DNA from: Hungatella sp.
GTDB taxonomy: Bacteria > Bacillota > Clostridia > Lachnospirales > Lachnospiraceae
Length of the DNA: 35,646 bases
Assembly: GCA_022796015.1 (NCBI GenBank)
Contig: JAAWHU010000032.1
Location: forward strand, 1-35,646
Reading direction: 5' to 3'
Position 1 is the stretch's first letter, and each line of letters starts with the position of its first letter. The position numbers and the translations under genes are program-made. A model generated the notes under the pieces. The model did not search any database. It was not told where the DNA came from and saw nothing but the letters and a program-made list of their open reading frames with translations. Shown here piece by piece: positions 16,751 through 25,350 of the stretch.

Positions 16751-17779
16751 ATGATGAAGCTTTTAGTTACAGGCGGCGCCGGATTTATCGGCGGGAATTT
16801 TGTGCATTATATGGTTAATAAATATCCGGATTACGACATAGTGAACCTGGATCTTCTGACCTATGCCGGGAATCTTGAGACATTAAAGCCAGTGGAGGGT
16901 AAGGCCAATTATAAGTTTATAAAAGGGGATATTGCCGATGAGCCCTTTATTATGGACTTGTTTGAGAAAGAAAAATTTGACATCATCATTAATTTTGCGG
17001 CGGAGACCCATGTGGACCGCTCCATTACGGACCCGGGCATTTTTGTTCAGACCAATGTTATGGGAACCCGGGTGCTTTTAGATGCCTCCAAAAAATACGG
17101 GGTAAAGCGCTATCACCAGGTATCCACCGACGAGGTCTACGGGGATCTGCCTCTTGACCGGCCGGATCTGTTCTTTACGGAGGAGACGCCGCTCCACACC
17201 TCCAGCCCCTACAGCTCCTCCAAGGCCAGCGCCGACCTCTTCGTCCAGGCCTACCACAGGACCTTCGGGCTGCCGGTGACCATCTCCAGATGCTCCAACA
17301 ACTACGGGCCCTACCAGTTTCCGGAGAAGCTGATTCCTCTCATCATCAGCCGGGCCCTGGCAGACGAGGAGCTGCCAGTGTACGGAAAGGGAGAAAATGT
17401 AAGGGACTGGCTTCATGTGCTGGATCACTGTGAAGCCATCGACTTAATCATCCACAAGGGACGGGTAGGGGAAGTCTACAATATAGGCGGCCACAACGAG
17501 CGCACCAACTTAGAGGTGGTAAAGACCATTCTCAGGGCCCTTGACAAGCCGGAAAGCCTGATCCGCTTCGTCACCGACCGTCCGGGCCACGATATGCGCT
17601 ATGCCATCGACCCCGCAAAGCTGGAGACAGAGCTTGGCTGGAAGCCGTCCTACAATTTTGATACGGGTATTGAGCAGACCATCCGGTGGTATCTGGACAA
17701 CAAAGAGTGGTGGGAGCATATTATCTCCGGCGAGTATGCCGGCTATTTTGAGAACATGTATGGAGAGAGACTGGAATGA
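16751..17779 (+). CDS. rfbB: dTDP-glucose 4,6-dehydratase
   Basis: The NAD-binding TGGAGFIGGNFVHY, the VSTDEVYGDL segment with the active-site Thr-Asp-Glu set, and the catalytic YSSSKASADLF (Tyr-x3-Lys) identify RmlB, an extended short-chain dehydrogenase. NYGPYQFPEKLIPL and VRDWLHVLDHCEAI are typical of the substrate-binding part. It converts dTDP-glucose to the 4-keto-6-deoxy sugar. It follows rfbA after 17 bases and overlaps rfbD by four bases (ATGA). It may start at either of two adjacent Met codons. Confidence 0.97.
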   Translation: MMKLLVTGGAGFIGGNFVHYMVNKYPDYDIVNLDLLTYAGNLETLKPVEGKANYKFIKGDIADEPFIMDLFEKEKFDIIINFAAETHVDRSITDPGIFVQTNVMGTRVLLDASKKYGVKRYHQVSTDEVYGDLPLDRPDLFFTEETPLHTSSPYSSSKASADLFVQAYHRTFGLPVTISRCSNNYGPYQFPEKLIPLIISRALADEELPVYGKGENVRDWLHVLDHCEAIDLIIHKGRVGEVYNIGGHNERTNLEVVKTILRALDKPESLIRFVTDRPGHDMRYAIDPAKLETELGWKPSYNFDTGIEQTIRWYLDNKEWWEHIISGEYAGYFENMYGERLE

Positions 17780-18615
17780 AAGTATTAGTAACAGGAGTAA
17801 AAGGCCAGCTGGGCCATGATATGGTTCATGAACTGGAAAAACGGGGCCACACTGCCATAGGCACAGACATTGAGGAGATGGACATCACAGACGGCGAAGC
17901 CGTAACCCGGGTCATCACCTCCGCCGCACCTGATGTTGTAGTCCACTGCGCCGCCTACACGGCGGTGGATGCAGCTGAGGACAACGAAGAGCTGTGCCGC
18001 AGAGTCAATGCCCTGGGCACAGAGAACATTGTAAAAGTATGCAAAGCCCTGGACTGCCCTCTCATGTATATCAGCACCGACTATGTGTTTAACGGCCAGG
18101 GAGTCCGCCCTTGGGAGCCTGATGATGACAGGGAGCCCCTCAATGTCTACGGCCAGACCAAATACGAAGGAGAACTGGCCGTAGAAACCCTTGACAAATA
18201 TTTTATCGTCCGCATCGCTTGGGTCTTCGGCCTCAGCGGAAAGAACTTTATTAAGACCATGCTGAATCTGGGAAAAACCAGAGACAGCCTCACTGTGGTA
18301 AACGACCAGATCGGCTCCCCCACCTACACCTTTGACCTTGCAAGGCTTCTGACGGATATGATTGAGACCGACAAATACGGCCGCTATCATGCCACCAACG
18401 AGGGGCTGTGCAGCTGGTATGAGTTTGCCTGTGAGATCTTCCGGCAGGCGGGGCTATCGGTGAAGGTAAGCCCTGTGTCCAGCGACCAGTACCCTGCCAA
18501 GGCCAAACGCCCCATGAACAGCCGCATGGACAAGTCAAAGCTGAAAGCCATGGGATTTGAACCCTTACCCCCCTGGCAGGATGCCCTGGGAAGGTATCTT
18601 AAGGAATCCTTTTAA
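17776..18615 (+). CDS. rfbD: dTDP-4-dehydrorhamnose reductase
   Basis: MKVLVTGVKGQLGHDMVHEL (NADPH binding), INCAAYTAVD-type motif (VHCAAYTAVDAAEDN), YISTDYVFNG, YGQTKYEGE (Tyr-x3-Lys) and RIAWVFG are the RmlD pattern, and 279 residues is the normal length. It makes dTDP-L-rhamnose from the 4-keto epimerised sugar. The gene for the intervening 3,5-epimerase (rfbC/rmlC) is not in this operon or elsewhere in the window. The stop codon overlaps that of the convergent solute-binding protein gene. Confidence 0.96.
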   Translation: MKVLVTGVKGQLGHDMVHELEKRGHTAIGTDIEEMDITDGEAVTRVITSAAPDVVVHCAAYTAVDAAEDNEELCRRVNALGTENIVKVCKALDCPLMYISTDYVFNGQGVRPWEPDDDREPLNVYGQTKYEGELAVETLDKYFIVRIAWVFGLSGKNFIKTMLNLGKTRDSLTVVNDQIGSPTYTFDLARLLTDMIETDKYGRYHATNEGLCSWYEFACEIFRQAGLSVKVSPVSSDQYPAKAKRPMNSRMDKSKLKAMGFEPLPPWQDALGRYLKESF

Positions 18616-19955
18616 TTCCAGTACTCATCCAGCATGGCCTGAACCTTCTGGTTGGCCTCCTCCAAGGCTGTCTTGGAATCCATGCCCTGAAGAACCACGC
18701 TGTCAATGGCATCCAGTATGATCTGCCTGTCGTCGCTCTCACTAACATAGAAGTAGGATGTGGCGTAGGGCAGGGCCTCGATGAAGGGTTTCATTATGGG
18801 ATCGCTGGTCAGCTCTTCGTCCTCACAGATGGAGGAACGTGCCCCGATCTCTCCTACCTCTGCAGTCCATCGCTTCATCACCTCTTCGCTTGTAAGGAAC
18901 TGAAGGAATTTGATGCTGGCCTCAAGCTGGGCGCCTGTGGTGCCTGCCGTGATTCCGTTGGTCCAGAAGGTGCCGCAGGAGCCCTGGATTCCATCCTTGG
19001 CCGGCAGAGGCACCACGCCCCACTGGAAATCCTTGATCTGTTCCTTATAGCTGCCTACGCGGTAAGAGCCGTCTACGTGGAACACCGCTTTGCCTGCGGA
19101 AAATGCGTTGGTGTCATTGGTCATAAAGTTGTTTACACCCACTTTATGCTCCGTGGTCAAGGAGATAAAATAGTCGAAGGCAGCCTGGCACTCAGGGCTG
19201 TTCCACTGGGCCGTCTTATAATCTGCGCTCAGTGGTTCCCCGCCGAACTGGGTCATGAGTACGGGCCGCAGCCAGGAGTGATACTGTCCTGTAGGCTGCC
19301 AGGTACATCCCTCGATGGTGATCTGATCCCCGTCCCACTGGGAGAGGCTTCCCGCCACCTGTGCAAAGGTATCAAGCTCTGTGGGAATATCGTCCACGCT
19401 CATGCCTGCCTCCTCCAGAAGGGTCTTGTTGTAGAACAGGGCCGAGGTGCGCACTGCCGTGGGAATGGTGTAATAGGCTCCGTTGATCTTATTGACCTGT
19501 ACCATAGGTGAGAAATCATTGTCCAGCTCCGCCGGGTCAAACACATCTGCAGGAAGCTCCTGAAGGGCTCCCGACTTCACATACTTAGGCACCCAGCCGT
19601 AGAAGATGTTGATTATATTGGGGCCGCCGCTTCCCACTGCCATGGAGGCTGCCAGCTTCTGCTCATAATTATCATAGGGGAAATTCTGGTGAACCACTTT
19701 AATATTGGGATTTTCCGCCTCAAACTCCTTGATCAGTTCGTCGATCAAATTCACCTTGGATTCAAAAAAATACTGCCAGTACTCGATGGTCACCTGTTCC
19801 TCCGAGGAACCGCTGCCAGAGGCCGTGGTCTCGGCCCCTTGTGTCCCTGAGGCTGTTCCCCCATTCCCTTGGGGCTCCTCCGCCTTTTTTCCGCACCCCG
19901 CCGCCAAACTAACACATAAAGCTCCTGATAAAGCCAGTGCCAACCATTTCTTCAT
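18612..19955 (-). CDS. Sugar-type ABC transporter solute-binding lipoprotein
   Basis: The N-terminus is a lipoprotein signal (MKKWLALALSGALCVSLAAG with lipobox Cys21), followed by a Gly/Ser/Thr linker and a family-1 solute-binding domain: VTIEYWQYFFESKVNLIDEL, ASMAVGSGGPNIINI, LFYNKTLLEEAG, GKAVFHVDGSYR. It would deliver a sugar, oligosaccharide or conjugate to the two permeases encoded at 24.5-26.2 kb. It is the last gene of that operon, which is unusual, since binding-protein genes often come first. The 3' end overlaps rfbD by four bases with the stop codons interleaved, leaving no room for a terminator between. Confidence 0.94.
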   Translation of the reverse strand: MKKWLALALSGALCVSLAAGCGKKAEEPQGNGGTASGTQGAETTASGSGSSEEQVTIEYWQYFFESKVNLIDELIKEFEAENPNIKVVHQNFPYDNYEQKLAASMAVGSGGPNIINIFYGWVPKYVKSGALQELPADVFDPAELDNDFSPMVQVNKINGAYYTIPTAVRTSALFYNKTLLEEAGMSVDDIPTELDTFAQVAGSLSQWDGDQITIEGCTWQPTGQYHSWLRPVLMTQFGGEPLSADYKTAQWNSPECQAAFDYFISLTTEHKVGVNNFMTNDTNAFSAGKAVFHVDGSYRVGSYKEQIKDFQWGVVPLPAKDGIQGSCGTFWTNGITAGTTGAQLEASIKFLQFLTSEEVMKRWTAEVGEIGARSSICEDEELTSDPIMKPFIEALPYATSYFYVSESDDRQIILDAIDSVVLQGMDSKTALEEANQKVQAMLDEYWN

Positions 19956-19992
19956 ATTACATTTCCTCCTTCTCCTTATCTCTCATTGTCTC

Positions 19993-20871
19993 CTATTTTG
20001 CCGCCAGCGCCGCTCCCATGGCTCCTCCCCACTGTCCTGTGCCTGACAGCACCACCGGAACCTCTGTGGGAATCAGCATTTTCACATATTTGTTCAGATG
20101 CCGGATCAGGTAATCCCCTTCCCCTGCCAGCCCTCCTCCGATAACCACTTTCTGAGGCTGGAGGACACAGATCACATTGCTGATGCCTACGGCCAGGGTT
20201 TTAAACTGATTGTGGATCAGCTCATAGGCCAAAGGATCCCCTCCCTGTCTGGCCCTTGCAAATATCTCCTTGGTAGTAAGGGACTGCCCCGTCCTCTCGT
20301 TGTACTGACAGCTGAGGGCTATGGCCGAGGCCTTCTTCTCGAAAGACCCGAAATCATTCTTTGTGGGACATTGACTGTCATAATCCTCCCGGGACACCAT
20401 ATACCCGATCTCCCCTGCCTCAAAATTAAATCCCCGGTAAATGCGTCCGTCTATGACAATCCCCGCGCCGATGCCCGTTCCTATGGCGATGAGGACATAG
20501 GTATCTACCATCCGGCAGACTCCCACGGTCTTCTCCGCCAGGGCCCAGGCGTTGACGTCATTTTCCACGAACACGGGAAGCCCGCAGCGCTCATGGACCT
20601 CCTTGCAGAAATCCAGGCTTTCCAGAATCTGAAGGGCCGGGCTGAACACGATGGTCCCTCTTCTGGCGTCTGCCTTCCCCGGTATCCCCACTCCCACATC
20701 CCCGATGTCCGGAAAGCTCTTGCGATACTCCTCTATGATCCGGCAGATAAAATCCAGAAATGAGGCGCTTCCCACAACCGTAGGGCAGGAATTGACTGCA
20801 AGCATCTCGCAGGAATCAGTGATCACTGCGATCTTTGTCTGAGTTCCTCCTACATCAATACCCAGCTTCAT
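19993..20871 (-). CDS. ROK-family sugar kinase
   Basis: The phosphate-binding DVGGTQTK (6-13), catalytic Asp105 in VENDVNAWALAE and the adenosine-binding AIGTGIGAGIVIDGRIYRGF show a ROK kinase of normal length (292). Two family features differ: the usual GEIGH has Tyr for His (EAGEIGYM, 151-158), and the Cys-rich zinc motif is missing (SQCPTKNDFGSFEKKAS instead). Both changes are shared by the ROK repressor of the same operon. It probably phosphorylates the imported sugar or its breakdown product. The start overlaps the lyase gene by four bases (ATGA), showing translational coupling. Confidence 0.9.
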   Translation of the reverse strand: MKLGIDVGGTQTKIAVITDSCEMLAVNSCPTVVGSASFLDFICRIIEEYRKSFPDIGDVGVGIPGKADARRGTIVFSPALQILESLDFCKEVHERCGLPVFVENDVNAWALAEKTVGVCRMVDTYVLIAIGTGIGAGIVIDGRIYRGFNFEAGEIGYMVSREDYDSQCPTKNDFGSFEKKASAIALSCQYNERTGQSLTTKEIFARARQGGDPLAYELIHNQFKTLAVGISNVICVLQPQKVVIGGGLAGEGDYLIRHLNKYVKMLIPTEVPVVLSGTGQWGGAMGAALAAK

Positions 20872-22391
20872 GAAGCCTCACTTCCTCTCACCCGCCGTTC
20901 CACCTCCAAGGCCAGCATTTCATGGGCCCTCTCATATCCGGCCCTTATGTCCGCCAGCTGTTTCTCCTGCTCCTTTAAGGTCTCTAACCGCTCCTCATGC
21001 ATTCTGAGCACCTGGCTCAAAGCCGGCCCTCCGGTGCGGTCCCGAATCTTCACGAAATGAACCGGATCCAGAGCCATCCTGATCTTCTCAATAGGAAGCT
21101 CTGCCCTTTTCCCCAGAACCTCCCCTGACACCTGTTCACAGAATTCACGGGTAATATCTTCGGCCGTCTTCCCCTCTCTGTAAAGGCGCCTTACAATGGC
21201 GCTGGTGAGACGATGGGCGTTTCGGAACGTAAGACCGCTCTCCCTCACAAAGGTATCCGCCAGCTCTGTGGCCGTAATAAAATTCTCTCCCGCCCGTTTC
21301 TTTAGGAGTTCCCTGTTAATGTCCATGGTGGAGATCACGTTGGCCATAATCTCCATGGCACGGGTTAAGTAGGAGACCCCATCGTAGAGATGGCTCTGAA
21401 GATCCTCCTCCGAGTCCACAATATCGCCGTAGGGAGAATTGTGCTGAACCGTGAACACTGCAGAGGCCTCTGCCAGGGCTTTGCCCAGAATGGGCCTGCA
21501 ATGCTCTAAGGACGATGGATTTCTCTTCTGGGGCATAATGCTGCTGATCTGCACATAGGGGTCAGACAGCCTGAAAAATCCGAATTCCGCCGTGCACCAG
21601 TCCAGAAGATCCTTGATAAATCTGGACAGATTCACCGCCATCTCCATCATGACGGCCGCAAACTGGGTCATGTGGTCGCTGGCAGATATGGAGTCATAGG
21701 AGTTCTCACACAGCCTGTCAAAGCCCAAAAGCCCGCATACCCGTTCCCTGGAAATGGGAAAGCCTGTGGTGGTAATGGCCGCCGCGCCGAAGGGACTCAT
21801 ATTGATGGTCTCATGGGCTGCCAGGAGCCTTTTAAAATCCCGCTCCATCACATCGGCCATGGACAGAAGATAATGTCCCAAGGTGGAAGGCTGGGCCGGC
21901 TGGGTGTGGGTGTACATCGGCATCACTGTCTCCAGATTCTGTCCGGCCACATAGAGAAGGGCCTCCCGGAAATAATTTAGTCCTTCTCCCAGCTTTAGCA
22001 ACTTCTCCCGCAGAACCATGCGGAACTCTCCCACACAGATATCATTTCTGCTCCGGGCCGTGTGCACCTTTCCTGCCAGATCCGAACCGATCCGGTTCTC
22101 CAGCTCCTTCTCAAAGCGGAAAAATAAATCCTCATACTCAGGGTTGTACTCCGACTCCTCCATAGGGATTTTCTCCAGCTCCGCCATGGCGGACAGAATC
22201 ACCTTGGCCTCCTCGCCCGTCATAAGCTCCTGCTCGTGTAGCATCACCACGTGGGCCTTGGTCACCTCAATAAAAATCCGGTAATAATAGGTCTTCTGAA
22301 GATCAAAAATAGGCTTTAAGGAATTTTTCTGAAAGCTGAGTCCCGGAAATCCGGCTCCATCCTTTGCCAATACCGCTTCTTTGCTTATCAT
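20868..22391 (-). CDS. Argininosuccinate lyase-like enzyme of the fumarase superfamily
   Basis: Superfamily motifs are present: KVHTARSRND (109-118), YTHTQPAQPS (160-169) with the general His, and the catalytic-serine loop SSIMPQKRNP (283-292). SPFGAAAITTTGFPISRERV and AEFGFFRLSD align with ArgH. It lacks the LWGGRF N-terminal motif of true argininosuccinate lyases and starts with an unrelated 30 residues; Gly before the SS of the loop is Ile. It sits among sugar transport, ROK and amidohydrolase genes rather than arginine genes. I infer a beta-elimination that probably frees fumarate from an N-substituted aspartate-like compound, substrate unknown. A genuine ArgH is the alternative. Confidence 0.85.
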   Translation of the reverse strand: MISKEAVLAKDGAGFPGLSFQKNSLKPIFDLQKTYYYRIFIEVTKAHVVMLHEQELMTGEEAKVILSAMAELEKIPMEESEYNPEYEDLFFRFEKELENRIGSDLAGKVHTARSRNDICVGEFRMVLREKLLKLGEGLNYFREALLYVAGQNLETVMPMYTHTQPAQPSTLGHYLLSMADVMERDFKRLLAAHETINMSPFGAAAITTTGFPISRERVCGLLGFDRLCENSYDSISASDHMTQFAAVMMEMAVNLSRFIKDLLDWCTAEFGFFRLSDPYVQISSIMPQKRNPSSLEHCRPILGKALAEASAVFTVQHNSPYGDIVDSEEDLQSHLYDGVSYLTRAMEIMANVISTMDINRELLKKRAGENFITATELADTFVRESGLTFRNAHRLTSAIVRRLYREGKTAEDITREFCEQVSGEVLGKRAELPIEKIRMALDPVHFVKIRDRTGGPALSQVLRMHEERLETLKEQEKQLADIRAGYERAHEMLALEVERRVRGSEAS

Positions 22392-23546
22392 CTACTCACC
22401 CTCCTCGCAAAATTTCTGCAGAAACGTAATATCATAGGTTCTCTGCAGCACCGTGCCTACACAGCCGTACACCATGATCTGACTGCCCAAATGGGAAAAG
22501 CTGATCTCGCACCGGATGGGGGTCAGATACTCCAGATTGCGGACAATGCGCTCCCGCACCAGCTCTGACACCAGGCCGTATGCCCCTGTGAGAATGACCG
22601 CCTCAGGATTTATGAGGCTGATAAGGCTGCCCAGCCCCAGACACAGCTGATCCGTCTGAGCATACAGCTTTTCAAGGATTTCCTTTTCCCCTCCCATACA
22701 CTGCTGGGCGATCTGATGAAAATGCATGTTCATCTCCTCACGAAGCCTGTTTACGGAGGCGCAGCGCTCAAAATATCCGAAATCCGTGTACTTAAAAGGC
22801 CCCTGGCTCAGGGCGTCCATGGAGGTAGACAGATACCCGATCTCCCCTGCCATGCCGCCGGCTCCTCGATACACGTGATTGTCAATGATTATGGCGGAGC
22901 CGATACCGGTTCCGATACTCACCGTAACAAAGTTGGAATATTTCCTTCCGGCTCCCTTCCAGTTCTCCCCCAGGGCATTCATATAAACATCCTTGTCTAT
23001 GGATACGGGAATCCCTATGGCCTTTTCCAGGCGGCCCGCCAGATCACTGTTCTCCAGCCCCAGCTCCGGGGAGTTTAAAACCACCCCATTCTGCACGATA
23101 CCGGGAACGCTTAAGCCGGCCCCGATAAACCTGGAAGCACCGCCTGCATTCTGAATCAGCTCCCGGATGTCCTGAAAAAGCGTGTCCGCCATCTGGCTGG
23201 TTCCCTCAAACTCCTGCTCCTCATAGGAACGGCTGTCCAGAATCCTGCCCAGCATGTCACAGACTGCCACCTGGGGATTCCTCAGACGAAACACCACACT
23301 GAGAATCCTTCCGGCATCCGGGTTGACTGTCAGGGAGATGGGCCTTCTCCCGCCCTTTGACGAGGCCTCCCCCGCCACCCCTTCCACCACCAGGTTCTCC
23401 CGAATCAGCTGATCCACAATGTTGGATACTGCCGCCGGCGACAGCCCAAGGACCGCTGCCACCTGCTTTCTGGATATAAATTGATGGGCCATGATCTGCG
23501 ACAGAATACTGCTGCGGTTGCTGTGTTTTACAGAACTGGTTTTCAT
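22392..23546 (-). CDS. ROK-family transcriptional repressor (NagC/XylR type)
   Basis: An N-terminal winged helix (about residues 10-55; ISRKQVAAVLGLSPAAVSNI) and the wing motif KGGRRP are followed by a ROK domain with VSIGTGIGSAIIIDNHVYRG and MAGEIGYLSTS. The kinase catalytic Asp region reads SIDKDVYMNALGE, and the zinc-binding Cys cluster is absent (KYTDFGYFERCAS), as in the kinase of the operon. It likely represses the operon by binding TTAGTT-N13-AACTAA at 26261-26287 until its sugar ligand appears. The stop codon is directly followed by the lyase ATG, and its start overlaps the amidohydrolase stop by four bases. Confidence 0.92.
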   Translation of the reverse strand: MKTSSVKHSNRSSILSQIMAHQFISRKQVAAVLGLSPAAVSNIVDQLIRENLVVEGVAGEASSKGGRRPISLTVNPDAGRILSVVFRLRNPQVAVCDMLGRILDSRSYEEQEFEGTSQMADTLFQDIRELIQNAGGASRFIGAGLSVPGIVQNGVVLNSPELGLENSDLAGRLEKAIGIPVSIDKDVYMNALGENWKGAGRKYSNFVTVSIGTGIGSAIIIDNHVYRGAGGMAGEIGYLSTSMDALSQGPFKYTDFGYFERCASVNRLREEMNMHFHQIAQQCMGGEKEILEKLYAQTDQLCLGLGSLISLINPEAVILTGAYGLVSELVRERIVRNLEYLTPIRCEISFSHLGSQIMVYGCVGTVLQRTYDITFLQKFCEEGE

Positions 23547-24499
23547 TTTCGATACCTTCCTAACACACGTTCTATGTTGCCTGAGAAAATCTTCTGGATA
23601 TCCTCATGGGGAAATCCCAGCTCCACGCAGGCCCTCATCTGGACATCCAGATACTCTGTGACAAATCCTCTGGGGAACCAGGAACCGTCGGTTCCGAACA
23701 GGATCCTCTCCGGCCCTATGGTCTCATAATACTTTTTGAACAGATCCTTCACCGTAAGAGGGTAGGGCATCCATCTGGTCCACTGGTTGCTTCCCGAGGT
23801 GTCAATGTATACATTAGGACATACCCAGCACAGAAACAGGGTGTCCTCCACCTTGCTGCACCCAAAATGAGGCACAATAAAGATCACGTCGGGAAATGCC
23901 TTTGCCACATTCTGTATGATCTTGGGGGACATGTTCACATGATCCATGATCCCTCCTGCCGCCCCCATAATTCCGAAATGGAACAGCACGGGAACCTGGT
24001 GCTTCTCCGCCACCCGCCACAGAGGATACAGGGATTTGTCATCCAAAGGCCGGTCCAGATCAGGCCCTAAGATCTTAATGCCCCGAAGGCCCTGGTCTGA
24101 TACGGCATACTCCAGCTTCTCTGCCCCATCCTTGTCAAAGGGATCATGATGGGCATAGCCGATGAACCGGTCCGGCGCATAGCTTATGATCTCAGCCATG
24201 TTGTCATTGCTGTGCTCGTAGTCTCCGGCCGTGACAAACACCGCCTTGTCCACGCCTTTTTTGTCCATATCCTCCAGCCACAATCTGCAGGTCTCCTCTA
24301 TGGTATCGCAGGGAGGCAGGGCATCGGGGAAGCCCCATGCCTTCTTCCACTGACTGCGCTGAAGCTCGTTCATCTCCTGAAGCTTTTTCCACTTTTCTTC
24401 TCCGTGTTCCGCAACATAGGCCCCCCTGGCTCTTCCGAGGGACTCGCCCTTTACAGAAAAATGAATATGAGAATCGATTACCTTAAACTGATGTGCCAT
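23543..24499 (-). CDS. Metal-dependent amidohydrolase of the ACMSD type
   Basis: The metal ligands of the amidohydrolase-2 family are in order: VIDSHIHF (His-x-His, residues about 9-14), VPVLFHFG, IVPHFG and FGTDGSWFP (Asp). The protein is a TIM barrel of about 318 residues, cytoplasmic. Relatives include 5-carboxyvanillate and ACMS decarboxylases and small hydrolases, so the reaction may be hydrolysis or decarboxylation. The start at 24499 is supported by AAGGAGG; an open frame extends further upstream without a site. It sits between permease and ROK genes, which suggests a role in processing the imported compound. Confidence 0.9.
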   Translation of the reverse strand: MAHQFKVIDSHIHFSVKGESLGRARGAYVAEHGEEKWKKLQEMNELQRSQWKKAWGFPDALPPCDTIEETCRLWLEDMDKKGVDKAVFVTAGDYEHSNDNMAEIISYAPDRFIGYAHHDPFDKDGAEKLEYAVSDQGLRGIKILGPDLDRPLDDKSLYPLWRVAEKHQVPVLFHFGIMGAAGGIMDHVNMSPKIIQNVAKAFPDVIFIVPHFGCSKVEDTLFLCWVCPNVYIDTSGSNQWTRWMPYPLTVKDLFKKYYETIGPERILFGTDGSWFPRGFVTEYLDVQMRACVELGFPHEDIQKIFSGNIERVLGRYRK

Positions 24500-24513
24500 T
24501 GCATTTCCTCCTT

Positions 24514-25335
24514 TTATCCTTTCACTCCTGTTAATTGAATCCCTTCTATGATCTGACGCTGGAAGATTAAGAAAATAATGATAATGGGAATGGTAGCCAC
24601 AGAGGCCCCCGTCATAATCAGATCCCATCTGGATAAATTTTCCGCAGAAAACTGAGCCAGCCCCAGGGTAATGGTGTATTTGGATTTGCTGTCCAAGGCG
24701 ATAACCGGCCAGAGAAAGGCGTTCCAGTTCCCCAAAAAGGTGAAGATGCCCAAGGCGCTTAAGGCCGGCGTAACCAGAGGCAGGGCAATCTTTGTGTAGA
24801 CGCCGAATTCCGTCAGCCCGTCAATTCTTCCTACATCCAAAAGGTCATTGGGCACCCCCGTAAAGAACTGCCGCATAAGGAAGATGCCGAAGGCCGAGGA
24901 CAGACCCGGGAACAGCACGGACCAGTAGGTATTGTTCCATCCCAGCTTATTTACCATCATATACCAGGGTATAATCATCATCTCCGTGGGAATCATCATG
25001 GTGGACAGCAGCATGGTAAAGATCAGATTCTTCCCCCGGAAGTCATATTTACAGAAGGCAAAGCCCAGCAGGGGGTCAAAGACCAGGACGGAGATGGTGG
25101 TGATGCCTGCTATGAAAAAGCTGTTTAAAAACCACCTTGGGAAATCCGAACCCTTAAGGACCTTTGCGTAGTTCTCCAGAGTAGGGCTGTGGGGAATCAG
25201 ATTCAGGGAATAGATTTCCGCCCCGGTCTTAAAGGAGGTGGCCACCATCCACACAAAAGGAAATACCATAACAGCGCCGATGATGACAAACGACAGGTAC
25301 AGCAGAATCTTTTTTAAGGTTCTTTTCGTCTTCAT
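24514..25335 (-). CDS. Carbohydrate ABC transporter permease, MalG type
   Basis: The 273-residue protein has six predicted membrane helices and the ATPase-contact EAA loop (DVGRIDGLTEFGVYTKIALP), with the conserved N-terminus VFPFVWMVATSFKT and end IIEGIQLTGVKG of CUT1-class MalG-like subunits. It pairs with the MalF-like subunit upstream. No ATP-binding gene is in the operon, as in many Firmicutes that share one MsmK/UgpC-type ATPase among CUT1 importers. Confidence 0.95.
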   Translation of the reverse strand: MKTKRTLKKILLYLSFVIIGAVMVFPFVWMVATSFKTGAEIYSLNLIPHSPTLENYAKVLKGSDFPRWFLNSFFIAGITTISVLVFDPLLGFAFCKYDFRGKNLIFTMLLSTMMIPTEMMIIPWYMMVNKLGWNNTYWSVLFPGLSSAFGIFLMRQFFTGVPNDLLDVGRIDGLTEFGVYTKIALPLVTPALSALGIFTFLGNWNAFLWPVIALDSKSKYTITLGLAQFSAENLSRWDLIMTGASVATIPIIIIFLIFQRQIIEGIQLTGVKG

Positions 25336-25350
25336 AAATCCCCCTCCTTA

